34,021 nt of DNA, from the NCBI GenBank assembly GCA_003427395.1, contig BFEA01000367.1:258712-292732 (forward strand), in the 5' to 3' direction. The first letter of the stretch is position 1. Each line of letters opens with the position of its first letter. The notes below the pieces were generated by a model. It had not been told where the DNA came from, did no database searches, and was given only the letters and a program-made list of their open reading frames with translations. Positions 10,792 through 22,444 of this stretch are shown piece by piece. Origin of the DNA: Chara braunii (lineage: Eukaryota; Streptophyta; Charophyceae; Charales; Characeae). Position numbers and translations under genes: made by a program.

Positions 10792-11606
10792 TCTGTGACT
10801 GAGGTCAGATCGTTCTCGGGAATGTGTGGTTATTACCACAACTTCGTGAAGAACTATAGCACGATCGCATCTCCCTTGACTGATCTAACTCGACTTGACA
10901 CACCATGGGACTGGACCGACGACTGTGAGGCAGCTTTCAAACGTTTGAAGCATGCTCTCACGCACCATGAGGTTCTCATGGTACCTGACCCGCAAAGGCC
11001 ATTTGTTGTAACCACTGACGCAAGCCAATACGACATTGGCGCAGTGCTGGCTCAGCAGGACGGGAAAAAGTTGAGACAGGTCGAGTACATGAGCAAAAAG
11101 ATGCCATCAAAGAAGTCGGCAAAGTCCACCTATGAGAGGGAACTCTATGCTTTCTATAAGGAATTTGTCCACTAGAGACACTATTTGTTAGGAAGGTTCT
11201 TCTATTTGAGAACTGACCACCAGACTCTCAAGTGGATCAAGACACAACCGGTTCTCTCCGATGCACTCAAACGCTGGATTGAAGTCATAGATCAGTAGGA
11301 CTTCAAACTAGACTATGTGAAGGGAGAGTATAACAAGGTTGCAGATGCGTTGTCTAGAAGGGCAGATTACCTGGGTGCACTGATTTCTGAGTTTGGCTTA
11401 TCTGAGGACGTGACTTGATCTATGGAGGAAGCCTACAAGGAAGATCCCATCACGATGGACATCATCACCAAACTTCAGGCTAAAGACAAGGCCACCACTG
11501 ATGGGTTTGTGATGGTAAATGGGTTGCTCTTCCTTGAGAAGGCAGGGTTTAAGAGATTAGTTGTTCCATCTAGGGAAGATTTGCGTAGTTTGTTTTTAGA
11601 TGGAGA
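10792..11606 (+). pseudogene. Gypsy pol: RT connection, RNase H and linker to integrase
   Basis: Same frame as the RT block. RNase H removes the RNA strand during cDNA synthesis. It begins near 11005 with TTDASQYDIGAVL (first catalytic Asp), then YERELYAF (catalytic Glu), RTDHQTLKW (Asp) and NKVADALSR (last Asp). In-frame stops interrupt it at 11173 (TAG, where HWRH is usual), 11296 (TAG) and 11416 (TGA). The open frame 11422-11610 encodes the stretch that leads into the integrase zinc finger. It is broken after LFLDGE-like sequence by the LINE-A insertion; the His of the zinc finger is on the other side at 22606. Confidence 0.9.
11602..11606. repeat. Target-site duplication of LINE-A, left copy (GGAGA)
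   Basis: GGAGA occurs here and immediately after the LINE-A poly(A) at 22597-22601. Removing 11607-22601 rejoins the integrase reading frame (…LDG then ECHDATGH), which confirms the junctions. Five bases is short for an L1-type duplication. Confidence 0.85.
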
Positions 11607-11631
11607 TTGATTTTTGCTCAACAGTGCGATA

Positions 11632-13480
11632 ATGCTGATGATGATTGATTGCTAGTTTTCGCGACACTCATATCCATGTTGAAAAATGACACCGGGGCTA
11701 CCGCCTGTTTGGAGTTGGGTGTCTGCTCGAGAGCAATGGATTGTGCTAACGCTGATGGTGTATAGTGAAGATCGTCTCTGGGGTTCGTAACTTTGGACAC
11801 CATAGCTACCACTTGTTTGGAGGTAGGTGTTTGCTCGTGAGCATTGGCTTGTGCTAATGCTGATGATATCTAGTGATGATCGCCCCTGCAAAGGCAAAGT
11901 GTGGGTTCGATGATTGAGTGCTCGATTCCGCCATACTCGTCGTCGTGTTAAAGAAAGTGATAGGGGTGCATATCGATGTTCGAGAACGTGACCGAGGTGG
12001 AAGTGAGTTTCGGCTCGACGGCGCGTTAATGCGGATGGTGATTGATTGCTAGTTTTCGCCATATTTATCACCTTGCTAAAGAACGACACCGGAGCTACCG
12101 CCTGTTTGGAGGAGGGTCGTTGCTCGAGAGCTTTGGCTTGCGCATATGCTTATGGTGTCTACTGAAGATCGCCCGTGCAAAGGTAAAGTGTGGGTTCGGT
12201 GGTTGAGTACTCGTTTACGCTATACTCGTCATCGCGTAGAAGGCAGTGACACAGCGCGTTAATGCTGATGGTGATCGATTGTTTTTTTTTGCCATACTCA
12301 TCACCATGTTGAAAGACGAGACTGGGGCTACCGCCTGTTAGGAGGTGGGTGTTTGCTCGTGAGTATTGGCTTGCGCTAATGTTGAAGATGTTTAGTGAAG
12401 ATCGCCCCTGTAAATGCAAAGTGTGGATTCGGTGTTGAGGGCTCGCTTTCGCCATACTCGTCGTCGCGTAGTAGGAAGTGATCTGAGTGTATATCGCTGC
12501 TCGAGAACATGACCGAGGTGGAAGTGAGTTTCGTCTCGTAAGTGCGTTAATGCTGATGGTGATTGACTGGTAAGTTTTCGCGATATTTTATCACCATGCC
12601 AAAGGACGACACCGGAGCTACCGCCTGTTAGGAGGTGGGTGCTTGCTCGAGAGCATTGGCTTGCGCAAATGCTTATGGTGTCTAGCGAAGATCGCCTTTG
12701 CAAAGGTAAAGCGTGGGTTCGGTGATTGAGTACTCGTTTATGCCATATTTGTCATCATGTCGAAGGAAGTGACACGGCGCGGTAATGCTGATGGTGATCG
12801 ATTGCTATTCTTCGCCATACTCTTCATCATGTTGGAGGACGAGACTGGGGCTATCGCCTGTTTAAAGGTGGGTGATTACTCGAGAGCATTGGCTTGCTCT
12901 ATTGCTGATGGCGCCAAGTGAAGAGCGCCCCTTGCAAAGGTAAACTGTGACCGGGGTGCATGTTGCTGAGAGTGATTGAATGCTTGGTTTTTCATTGTCA
13001 CGATTGAAGGACGTAGTCAGGGTGAATGTAGCTGCTTAAGAAGATGACCGGGGTGCGACAGCGCGTTAATGCTGATGGTGATTGATTGTTAGTTTTCGCT
13101 ATACTCATCACCAAGTTGAAGGATGAGACCGGGGTGCAGGTCGGCGGCATCTCCTCATCTGAGTTAAGGGGGGGTGACGAGACGTAGCTTTTTTGNNNNN
13201 NNNNNNNNNNNNNNNNNNNNNNNNNNNNNNNNNNNNNNNNNNNNNNNNNNNNNNNNNNNNNNNNNNNNNNNNNNNNNNNNNNNNNNNNNNNNNNNGTGAT
13301 TGATTGTTAGTTTTCGCCATACTCATCACCAAGTTGAAGGATGAGACCGGGGTGCAGGTCGGCGGCATCTCCTCATCTGAGTTAAGGGGGAGTGACGAGA
13401 CGTAGCTTTTTTGGTGGCATCTCCTCATCTGTGTTAAGGAGGGGTGACGAGGCGCAACTTTCAAGGAGGTGATATTTCGG
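11632..13480 (+). repeat. Tandem 5' array of LINE-A, alternating ~233/~287 bp units
   Basis: The phrase ATGCTGATGGTGATTGATTG (or a close variant) starts units at 11632, 12029, 12262, 12550, 12785 and 13069. Intervals are 397, 233, 288, 235 and 284. Each unit then has TCATCACC, GACACCGGGGCTACCGCCTGTT, a GGAGGTGGGTG-GCTCGAGAGCATTGGCTTG block and GAAGATCGCCCCTGCAAAGG. Long units add an extra block containing GTATATCGCTGCTCGAGAAC. Two unit types thus alternate as a dimer of about 520 bp. The first 397-bp unit contains an internal duplication. The array begins within 25 bp of the element's 5' junction, so I infer it is the LINE 5' UTR, comparable to the monomer promoters of some animal L1 families. 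No coding potential. Confidence 0.85.
13196..13295. other. Assembly gap of exactly 100 N
   Basis: The gap falls inside the tandem array. The sequence just after it repeats the sequence just before it (TGATTGATTGTTAGTTTTCGC through CGTAGCTTTTTTGG), so the true array length is unknown and some units may be collapsed. Confidence 0.98.
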
Positions 13481-14001
13481 TAAGGACAGGATACGAGCGA
13501 AAAAGGTCTAAGAGGGATACAAACCCCGAGAAGCAACAAACAAGAAAGAGGCATTTTGGTAAGGGCAACGACTGAGAGAGAAGGGTCGACGAGGGGTACA
13601 TGCCCGACAAATATTTGGAGTGTGGAGAGTTTGAAAAGGTGTCGCCAACTTCGCCAACTTTACAGGTGTGTTCTTTCCTTTTGCAGTCCCCTTCCTTCCT
13701 TTTCACCTCTAGATCCCCAGCCAACCAGCTTATCAATTCAATTTGGCATTACTTCTAATTATAATTCGGGATTTGAAGGAGCAAATCTAATAAAAGCTAA
13801 CTATAAGAATATTTAATAATTAAAAGGAATCAAGTAATTGGAAGTAATCGGATAAGGAAATAAATCAATAGGGGGAGAAACACTCAAATAATAATTGTTC
13901 TTTTTATACGAGTGCGGGCCATAATCCCTCATCCATCGATTTTCTGGTTGCAAGTACTTGTAGGTACTCTTCAGGGGTAGTCTCTGCCATCTTTTGCCAA
14001 A
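13481..14001 (+). other. LINE-A 5' UTR downstream of the array
   Basis: About 520 bp with no convincing gene. Includes a pyrimidine-rich stretch (GTGTGTTCTTTCCTTTTGCAG, 13664-13684) that looks like an intron 3' end, and AT-rich sequence (13740-13900). The bases before the ORF1 start (TGCCATCTTTTGCCAAA) resemble those before the LINE-B ORF1 start, so at least the last part is shared by the family. Confidence 0.6.
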
Positions 14002-16410
14002 ATGAAACTGAACTGTCGAAGAGCAAAGGGGTCGGAATCATTACTTTTCTACCAAGGGGCTATGCGTCATGCACTCTTCAGACACATTGGACCAAAACCG
14101 TACTCTAGACCGGGAATCGAATCTTCCACCTTCTGTCCAGAAAGATCTTCTGGGAGTAATGGTAATCTGATGACAGCAAGGATTGGTACTAAAAATTTGC
14201 TTCAAAATGTACCTCTCCAGTCTGCACCACTGTACGGGGTTGGTAATCAGACGCACACTGAAACTGCTGTTGCTGCCTCACATCATCTGTCTTCTACCAA
14301 CCAGGATGTAGTTTCAATGACAACGGTCTCTCACACAGAAGTGGATCAGGTTATGGAGGAAGAGAGGGAGGAAGTGGTAGCTGGTGACGATGAGGTTCTA
14401 ACAGAGGAGGAAAAAATGCAGGAAAAGCATCTGCCCCTGGCCTCAACTCTGCCTCAGGCCTCATCCACAAAGGAAGCTAATACAGGGAACCCTTCCCCCC
14501 ATTCTCTTAATCAAACCTCATGGGCACAAAAAGTGAGGGAAACACTGCAGAACAAAACTCTTAACATTCTGCGCCCATCGATTGGCCTCTCAAGCTCTCC
14601 GCCGGAAGAACTCAAAGTCCCTCTCAGGAATCTATCCTCTGCAAGAGCCTACTTTCTATCTCTTTTTCTCTTACCATCAGAACAGTTGGTGATTGAATAA
14701 GGGGGCAGGAAGACTCTGATGAAGTCCTACCCATCTGACAAATTGGTACAAAGGGATGTGGTCTATACCAAACATGCTAGTAACTGGATTTTTTATGAAG
14801 ATGCGTCCTACAGATCCGTGAATGATAATATTAAATTCATATGCAAGAGATTGGAGGCATTGAGGGATGGACCAGAGGGGGTGATGGAATTTTTTCTAAT
14901 TCAGCCTATAACCCCCACAGTCTTTACTGTGCTCAGTCTGTTTGACAAGGATAAAGTCAGGATGGACACGTGGAAGAAATTGATTTGGGATCGCGCTGAA
15001 GTCAGAATCTACCCATGGCTCCCCAAAAAGGTTGGTCCAGAGGAAAAAAGGGACCAGCTCATGAAGGACTTTTATTGGGTTGAGTTCCGCCATATTCCAA
15101 TCGAGGTCCAGGCGGCTTTCATTCATGATTTTGGACAACAATTCAAAATTGTGGACTTCATTAACCCATTACCATCTTATGTGGCTAAACGAGACGATTA
15201 TCTAATGTTAGCCCTTGCCCTGCCAAAAGAACAATTGTTCACAATGGATGACATTATTCCATTCAAAATGGGAGGGCGAGTCTACCAGATTCACACTGCA
15301 CATAAATTTCGACCCTGGTGCTTTAAATGTAAAGCCTATGGCCACNTCCACTCCGATTTTGNTTGTTCCCATCATCCTCAGCATGCNGTTCCGCCTGAAT
15401 TGAGACTCAAAAAGGATCCGCATAGACCCAACAGATGGCTCCCTGCGGTAGCAGGTTTTGAAGGTTGGGTATACCGGGAAGAGTTGAACCAAACAGGCCA
15501 ACCGGTGGGTTGGTCTTGGGAAGGGAGGAGCGACTTTCACAAATCCCCCCGTCCGCCAGCTGATTGGCTTCCGCCCCCTCAATCTCCATCCCATCCTCAA
15601 CCTGGCAGTTCATCAAGGCAGGGACATATGGGGACATCAAGACCTCAGGGTGCGACGGTGAACGATGGTGCTTCATCAGAGGCTTCTGCGTCATCACAGG
15701 GAGGTTCAAAACTGGGGGGGGAAAGGAATAAAAATAAAAGTCCAACCTCCTCTCCAGCTAGCTTTATAGATAAGTCCCCTGGTCCGAAAGCAGCCGATTA
15801 TGTTTCCAAGCATGGAATTGGGGGCATCCAGGAATGGAAAGAAGTAAAAAAGAAGGGATCGGGGAAACAATTGACTGATTCATCCTCTCAGGGTCAGGGG
15901 TCGTCTGCTGCACAACTGAAGGAATCAGATAAAAGTAATTTCGTCTCAACTTTGGATGCAGGTTTGGTCAACTGCAAATCAAACCCATTTAAACCAAGGA
16001 TTTCGGGCAAACACTTTGAAGCTGTTCCGATGGACATTGACCCTTTCAAGGATGCATTTGGCCTGGCTCCTATGGAAGTTGAGTCAATGGAGCTTTTTGC
16101 TCCCCCTCCATTGGTCTTGGCCAATAACATTGGAAGCGTAGGGAGTGCAGATTCCTTGGTAACATCAAATTTCAAAACTGTAATAATTCAGATAGCTGAT
16201 TGGTTACTTTTTAATTTGAAGAATCAGCACCCGGAAATTGCTGAGTCCGCCTGGCCTCAATACCTGCAAGATCTAGTCCTTATGTTGGGTAGTAGCAAAA
16301 GCCTTGAGGTTTTTCTAGTGCAGGGTCCCCCAAAGGATGTCACCTGGGATGAAATTAGTGCTAAATTGTTATTTATTGTCTCTGCAAGGCTTAATCTCTC
16401 TCTTCAATAG
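14002..16410 (+). pseudogene. LINE-A ORF1: DUF4283-like region, zinc knuckle, low-complexity tail; one in-frame stop
   Basis: ORF1 of plant-type L1s is the RNA-binding partner of the ORF2 enzyme. The frame opens at ATG 14002 and runs 802 codons to 16410, broken only by TAA at 14698-14700 (a later ATG is at 14719, same frame). The N-terminal third is acidic (EEEREEVVAGDDE). A DUF4283-like fold region spans about 14620-15300 (VEFRHIPIEVQAAFI ... RVYQIHTAHKF). A knuckle then reads C-x2-C-x4-H-x6-C (from 15319), with three ambiguous bases at 15346, 15362 and 15387. A WLP...GWVY block and a Ser/Pro/Lys-rich tail follow. The C-terminus has a conserved helical-looking segment (YLQDLVLMLGSS ... VTWDEIS) shared with LINE-B. 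The interrupting stop recurs at the same codon of LINE-B. Confidence 0.85.
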
Positions 16411-16431
16411 GGTTCCAATCAGCTGCTCAGC

Positions 16432-17510
16432 TTGCAAAACAGATTTCAGCCACTATTGGAGTTTTCTGCTGATGAGGTAAATATTAGAAGACAGGAGGCC
16501 AGCACAGATTCAACTATAGAGATTGCGGTTGCTCCCATAACCGATAACAAGGTCAACTCCATGGATGGAGGTTTGGGCGGAAAAGAAAGTATGCTTCAAT
16601 TAACCATTGTAGCTCCCACTAATCCCAGGGAGTCAAAAGATCCAGAGCTTGGACAGGTGCATCAGGTATCCGGTTCTGATGATGGGGTAGGCAGTGACAA
16701 AGAATCGGGACTGGACAATCCAGATGGGCATCAGTTGATAGGTTGACCATTAACCTCAACTTCGGGTCCAGCCTTGCAGTCCAAGAAGGCTGATGACATG
16801 CATCAAAGTATACCATCTGTGGGATCAGAGGTGGACGTAGGTCAAGGATGAAAACTTATTATCTCTGAACTTACAGGAGAACCGAAATATTTGCAGCTTC
16901 CCTAGAAGAGGCAAGTTTCTGCCTCCCATAGTCAGGGTCTAATTTAGTGGGACCCGGGTACTTCTGAGTCTCATGAACCTCAAGAATCTCAAGACAAACG
17001 AGAATTGTTGGATGAGTCATCCCAAGAAGTGGATCTCACTTCAGACTTGCCTATCAGTGCTAGCCTGATGATTTAACATACCCCTCTCTTACTCCCGCAC
17101 TTGGTATTGATTCTGAGCTCACAAGCAATCGGCAAAGGCTGAAGCATCGTTTGGCTAAAGGGCAAGGGGTTTTGTCTCCAATGAAAGTAGGAATAGCAAT
17201 ACTGCCAGTCAGATCTCAAGGGGGGTCATGGGAGGCAGGGTTATCCCAACTCCCAGGAGCGGTTTATGGCGAAGTAATTGTTTTGGGTACCTCATCGCCT
17301 CTCTTCCCTCCCCCCCCCGCTTCTGCATTTGTGTCCGGTCAACCACGTTTACAGGAAGAAGTGGTGGATTTCGTTAAGGCAAATTTATCTGGGCCAGTGA
17401 CAATCCGATCCGTCACTGAAAGGGAGCAGAGAATGGCTGACTGGGATATATATTTGAAATATGATGCTAGTAGAACTCAAATCTCAGATGGTTCAATCAG
17501 GAATCCCTGA
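16432..17510 (+). pseudogene. LINE-A acidic linker between ORF1 and ORF2, decayed
   Basis: Open pieces at 16432-16746 and 17151-17510 are in different frames and separated by stops. The first is acidic and polar without a known domain. The second contains GEVIVLGTSS, which matches GEVTVQGTQA in LINE-B (about 30400 on the minus strand), so it is a genuine family segment. It may be the N-terminal extension of ORF2 or a separate small ORF. No function can be assigned. The following 260 bases to 17772 show no further coding signal. Confidence 0.5.
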
Positions 17511-17772
17511 GTGAGTTACAACTCTTCAAAGTCAAGGCAAACAACTTCTGGTCAGAAACTGACGTAGGCACTCTTTTGGTTAGATTGTTGGGACATAACA
17601 CCGTTGTCAAGGGGGGTCTGTTGGATTCTGGTCAATGGCAGAGATGGTCCTAAGCTCTCATTCTCCCAACCCTAGATTCTGCATAGTGTTGTTAATTATA
17701 ATTATATGGAGAACTTTAAGATAATTGACGCATTATACAATAAAGACAAGTCTTGGAATTCATTAAGAAGAA

Positions 17773-18813
17773 ATGCAGATCTTAAACATTAGATCTATGA
17801 ACGTTAATGGTCTTGCTTCGGCTAAGTTCGAAAAGAAAAGAGCTATCTATGACCAGTTAAAGGGAGTTGGTGGGAAGGAGTGGCCTGGCGTGATATGTAT
17901 ACAAGAAACTCACCTCACAGATTCGGACCTTCATAACCATTGCCACAAGGAGATAAGGTCCCACACTTCATTCAGAGCGCATGCCCCTCGCCCTGGGAGT
18001 GCGGGAATGGCAATTTGGATTCCCTCGGATTCCAAGGTGGAACCGGTTTATTGGGAAGCCGACAAAGTGGATGGGAGGTGAGTGCTTATATTGGCAATGT
18101 TGGAACTTGAAATAGTCAGTATTCTTTGTGTCTATGGTCCTAATGATATAAGGGATAGACAACGTTTTTTCGAATCCCTTTCCCCCATCCTTCCAGTAGG
18201 TATCCCGGTAATTATAGCCGGTGATTTCAATGCAGCCCCTGACCGTTCTCTGGATCGATGGAATATCCCTACCCCCTGTCCAGCTTATGTAGAATCTGAT
18301 GAGATTCTGATGACTAATCTGACTCAATCATTAAATCTTTTTGATTCCTTGAGAAGAATGAATCCATCCCAGCGTAAGTACACCTGTTTCAGGAAAAATC
18401 AAGCCAGTCAGGCTACCAAGTCCCGCATAGATCTGATCTTACTCTTAGAGGAATTGGTAGGGGCACTAAAGGTAGTTGAGATATTTTCTAAGAGCCCTCA
18501 CTTGGGCCTTGATCATGCAATGTGTATACTAATTCTTTCAGTTGGAAAGAAGCCAGATCAAGGTAAGGGATATTATAAACTTAATACTGCTCATCTTAAA
18601 ATGGAATCCTTCATAATTTTTATCAAGGATGTATGGTCTTTTTGGAGGGAGCAGAGAATCCATTTTTCAGATAACATCATATGGTTCAACAACGACTTAG
18701 TTTTCCTGAGTCGTAAATGCAATGAATATTCCAAGTTATTGGTTGTCGAACGTCATTCTTCAGAAATTATATTGTATCAACGTATTCAAGAATTGCAGCA
18801 ATTAGATCGATGA
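17773..18813 (+). pseudogene. LINE-A ORF2: APE-type endonuclease domain
   Basis: Nicks target DNA to prime reverse transcription. Motifs in order: IRSMNVNGL (metal-binding Asn), ICIQETHL (catalytic Glu), FRAHAPRPGSAGMAIW, ILCVYGPND, VIIAGDFNAAPD (Asp and Asn), KSRIDLIL, and GLDHAM (final Asp-His pair). An in-frame TGA at 18079-18081 lies between the two halves, where LINE-B has Trp in the aligned position. The canonical SDH is LDH in both LINE-A and LINE-B. After the domain the frame continues through a lysine- and aromatic-rich linker to a stop at 18813. The ATG at 17773 gives the RSMNVNG start directly, but the LINE-C copy reads in-frame further upstream. Confidence 0.9.
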
Positions 18814-18838
18814 AAATGATGCAACAAGGAATTATGCT

Positions 18839-20584
18839 ATGAAACAAGAAATTCAAGATTTGGAAGCTCAATTACTTTCGCGTATGGAATATCGATGGCA
18901 TGGTATGCGTATTAGGGGCAAAATTGGGAAACATCTAACGGAAGGATCTATGGACGCAAGGTTTTTTGCAATGGCAAGAGCCCGCTCGGGTAGAACAGTT
19001 ATCGAGGCTTTGGCCCATCCCCAGAATCAGAATGGTCCTCTTTTTACCCCTACGACCGAATGTACTAAAATCGCAAGGGATTTTTTTTAAAATTTTTTTC
19101 TCTCTGAGACTAGTGAAATCCCTTTAATCCAGCGTAGTATGGAGATAGATGATTTCCTCACCCCTATGACTAGAACCTTATCAAAAGTTCAAAAGGAACA
19201 ACTAGAATTGCCACTCACTAAGGAAGAGGTATGGACTGCTCTCATATTGATGAAGGAAAAAAAGGCTTCCGGGATTGACGGTCTACCAAAATAATATTGG
19301 GAGGCCATGTGGGACTTCATCTCCCAAGATCTTATGGATTTCTACCAGGAGGTATGGGAGTCAGGCCAGATGGGGGAGTTCGTGGGTCAAGGTATCTTGA
19401 CTCTATTATATAAGAAGGGACAGAAAAGTAACATTAGGAATTACCGCCCCATTACTTTGTTGACAGTTGTATATAAGTTGATCTCTAAGGTTCTTACTAA
19501 TCGCCTGAATAAGTACATTGCGGACATAATTCACCCGTCCCAAACTGGGTTCATCCAGAGCAGAATTATTCAGGATTTGTTAGTCAACGAACTTATCAGG
19601 CTCTCTCGTCAGTCCAAGCACAATGCTGTTTTTGTTTTCATCGATTTTGAAAAAGCCTATGACCACGTGGATTGTTTTTTTCTGGACAAATGCTTAGAAA
19701 AATTCAATTTTGGTCCAATATTTAGGAGATGGATTAGAATTTTGCATAGGAATGCTACTACAAGAGTAATGGTTAACGGTAATGTAGCACCTCCCATTGT
19801 TCTTCAGAGATCAGTGAGGCAAGGTGACCCCATTGCTCCACTCCTCTTCGTGATTATCATTGAAGCCTTAGCAGCTAATTTGAGACACCGCAAAGACATT
19901 AGTCGCATCAGGATCTCTTCTATTCCAGAGGACGTCATTCATGTATGCTTCCTCTTTGCTGATGATCTCTCCCTAATGGTTGAGGCTTCACACGCAAACC
20001 TGGAAGCAATTAAAGGAATAATGGACAATTTCTCCAAACTTTCGGATATAAGAGTAAATTGGGGCAATAAAACTCTAGGATGGTGGATTCACTATCAAGG
20101 AGGGCGACCCCCTGAGCAACCCCAGATAAAATGGCTGCAACCGGATGTGCCAATCAGAGTCCTTGGGATCTCCCTATCTGCCTCAGGTAAACCTTTATCC
20201 ACTGATGAAGGGATCCTACATCATGTCCACTCAAAACTGAAATTGTGGAAAAATAAGCATACCTCCTTATTTGGGCAGTCTCTTGTAATCAATAATGTGA
20301 TCCTAGCTTCCATTTGGTATAAATCTGCATTATGGGCCTTAGATAAATTATCTCTCAAGACTTTTAAACGTCACTTGACAACCTTTTTATGGCGTGGGGA
20401 TCATGAGAAGGAAAACGTCATCAGCAGAGTAGCATGGTCATCAATAATCCAACCAAAATCTATGGGAGGGCTTGGGATCGTTGATCATCATATCCAAGCT
20501 ATAGCCCTTTCTATTCAATGGATTAAACGCCTTCTATTTACCCCAGCACCCCATGGAACCCTCGTGCCTATGAACATATTATGA
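18839..20584 (+). pseudogene. LINE-A ORF2: reverse transcriptase domain (L1/RVT_1 type)
   Basis: Copies element RNA at the nicked target. Open pieces 18839-19090 and 19307-20584 are joined by stop-broken sequence: TAA near 19088 in a T-rich slip, and TAA near 19291 after SGIDGLPK. RT motifs include NYRPITLLTVVYKLISK (motif 1), FIDFEKAYDHVD (motif A with catalytic Asp), SVRQGDPIAPLLF (motif B), FADDLSLM (motif C, catalytic Asp-Asp) and LGISLSASGK. Compared with LINE-B, two codons are missing from the QSR-IIQD-LLVNE segment near 19560-19580. The preserved length of this block suggests a fairly recent loss of function. Confidence 0.92.
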
Positions 20585-22444
20585 GATTAGCTCCTCCTAT
20601 CCCAGATGCAATAGACCCACTTATGTGGCTAGAGAACCGATCATGGTCTCCGCCAAGGGGCAGTTCAATGGATCCACATGCTCTGGAAATTTCGGAGAGA
20701 CAAGCAGCTAGGAGTGATCTTAGCAAAGATCCTTTTTGGATTACATTGTTGAAAAACTGGAGGAAACTTCCTCTACCAGATAAAATATTTCCAACAAGAT
20801 GGGAGAAAGTGTGTTAACAATCATTATTTAATAATACATTTATTAGGGATTCTGAAGGATGTATTCTTGACTGTATGGATAGTCCATGGCTAAGATGGAT
20901 TAGGAGAGGAATCATACATATTAAGGATCTTTGCAATCAAGAAACAAAGGATTGGTTTTCTCCCCAAGACCTTCAAGATCGATTGCGATACAGTCATCAT
21001 CAGAGGTCTGCATTGGATAATATCATTGAACTAATTCCTTTGGACTGGGTTAAAATTTTAAAGAAAGGGTCCAAGTTTCTTCCTGGTGACTGGGTGACAA
21101 TCCAATGTTCCAAAGAAATACTGGGGAATATAATTGAGATCCGTAATTCAGAAGACATTCTAATATCTATTCTGGATTTACAAGAGGATGGTTTTCTTGT
21201 TCCTAGGTCTAAAGACGACACCAGGTGGTGTAAGGCTGACCAACTTTTTATAGTAAGAGTTTTAAATGCCAACGATAAATGACTCTCCTTTAAACCTGAA
21301 ATACCAATATCCCACTTACCCTTTGATCCTATCAATTGGACCTGGTCTTGCCCAGGAAGACAAGATCGCTCATACTCTAAATCTTTACATACCCTCTCAG
21401 TAAAATCCACATACAAAATGCTTCGACCCAGGGTTAATTTTAAAGATCGCATTGAAGATCGCTGGATGAAGAATCTGGAAATTCGTAAGGAAGAGCTAAG
21501 AGGAATTAAGTGGTTTCATTCCTGTAAATCTAAACCTGCAAAAATAGCCTCTTTGCAATGACAAATTTCTCACCGTTGCCTTCCTACAAATGACTGGATC
21601 ATTGACAAAACTTCGTTAGAACAAAAAGGTATTGCTCTTCCTTGGTGTAAATTCTGCAAATCTGCGTTTCCGTCCAAACTTTTTTCGGAAACAATCGAAC
21701 ATATCTTCCTCCAATGCCCAGGTTCGGTCTGGCTTTGGCGATGGTGGGACAGGATTTGGAGCCAGCTGGGAACCTCTTGCCCATGGTCGTGGGATTGGAA
21801 AACCCTTCTCCTAGAATCATGGCATCCTGGTTAAGAGGATGAGTTTACTGACAATTTATTTACAATTAGTAGAAGGGCAATTATTTGGGCAATATGGGTT
21901 AGAAGGTGTACCCATGAAATGGAGGGTGCAAGATTGGATGGTACAGATTTCACAAATTCTATTAAACTACATATTCAGAATGATATAATTATTAAATGGG
22001 AAAACGTAAATGAAAAAATCCAGCATCTTTCCCAACAAAATGAGATATGGCAACACATCAAAATGTTCAATAAAAGCTGGCTTGGGGGGGACCAGGGAGG
22101 GAGGTTGGGGAGGGTGCAGTGGGAAGGAGCTCATGAGTTTTTACATCGCTGTGTTCAAAAGAATTATAGACTAATCTTTAATGATTGGAGTTGTGTTGAT
22201 CCTTTTATTCCCCTAAGACCCTTATCTGAATTTCATGATCCTTTTTCTCTACCAGGATCCTGTTTGGTCCCATCATCATGGTATGGATAATTCTATCAAA
22301 GTATTGTGGTTTGTGCTAGGTACTCACGAATTCTGGTGCCCAGAGTGGGTGAAGAGGCACAAAAGGGCTTATCAGGCCCATCCTTCAAATTTTTTGTGGG
22401 ACGCTGCACCCAGTTTGCAGCCAAAAAATAATATTGATGTATAA
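20581..22444 (+). pseudogene. LINE-A ORF2 C-terminal region with zf-RVT-like Cys/His motif
   Basis: Open pieces at 20581-20817 and 20875-21282 read in frames that continue the RT C-terminus, with stops at about 20815, 21280, 21558 (TGA where LINE-B has Trp) and 21832. From about 21500 to 21770 the translation reads IKWFHSCKSKPAKIASLQ ... HRCLPTNDWI ... LPWCKFCKS ... ETIEHIFLQCPGSVWLW. This is the zf-RVT signature seen after RT in plant LINEs, probably used in nucleic-acid binding. A last block at 21919-22290 (EMEGARLDGTDFTNSIKL) matches LINE-B 25697-25936. The 22235-22444 frame has a Trp-rich end of unknown meaning. Confidence 0.85.

Noticed and set aside
11632-13480. CRISPR-like or satellite array
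   Set aside because: Units are 230-290 bp with no short repeat/unique spacer pattern, and the array ends at a LINE junction. It is better read as a LINE 5' UTR.
13664-13684. Intron 3' splice-like sequence in the LINE-A 5' UTR
   Set aside because: Pyrimidine-rich and AG-ending, but without a matching donor or branch context it is not convincing.
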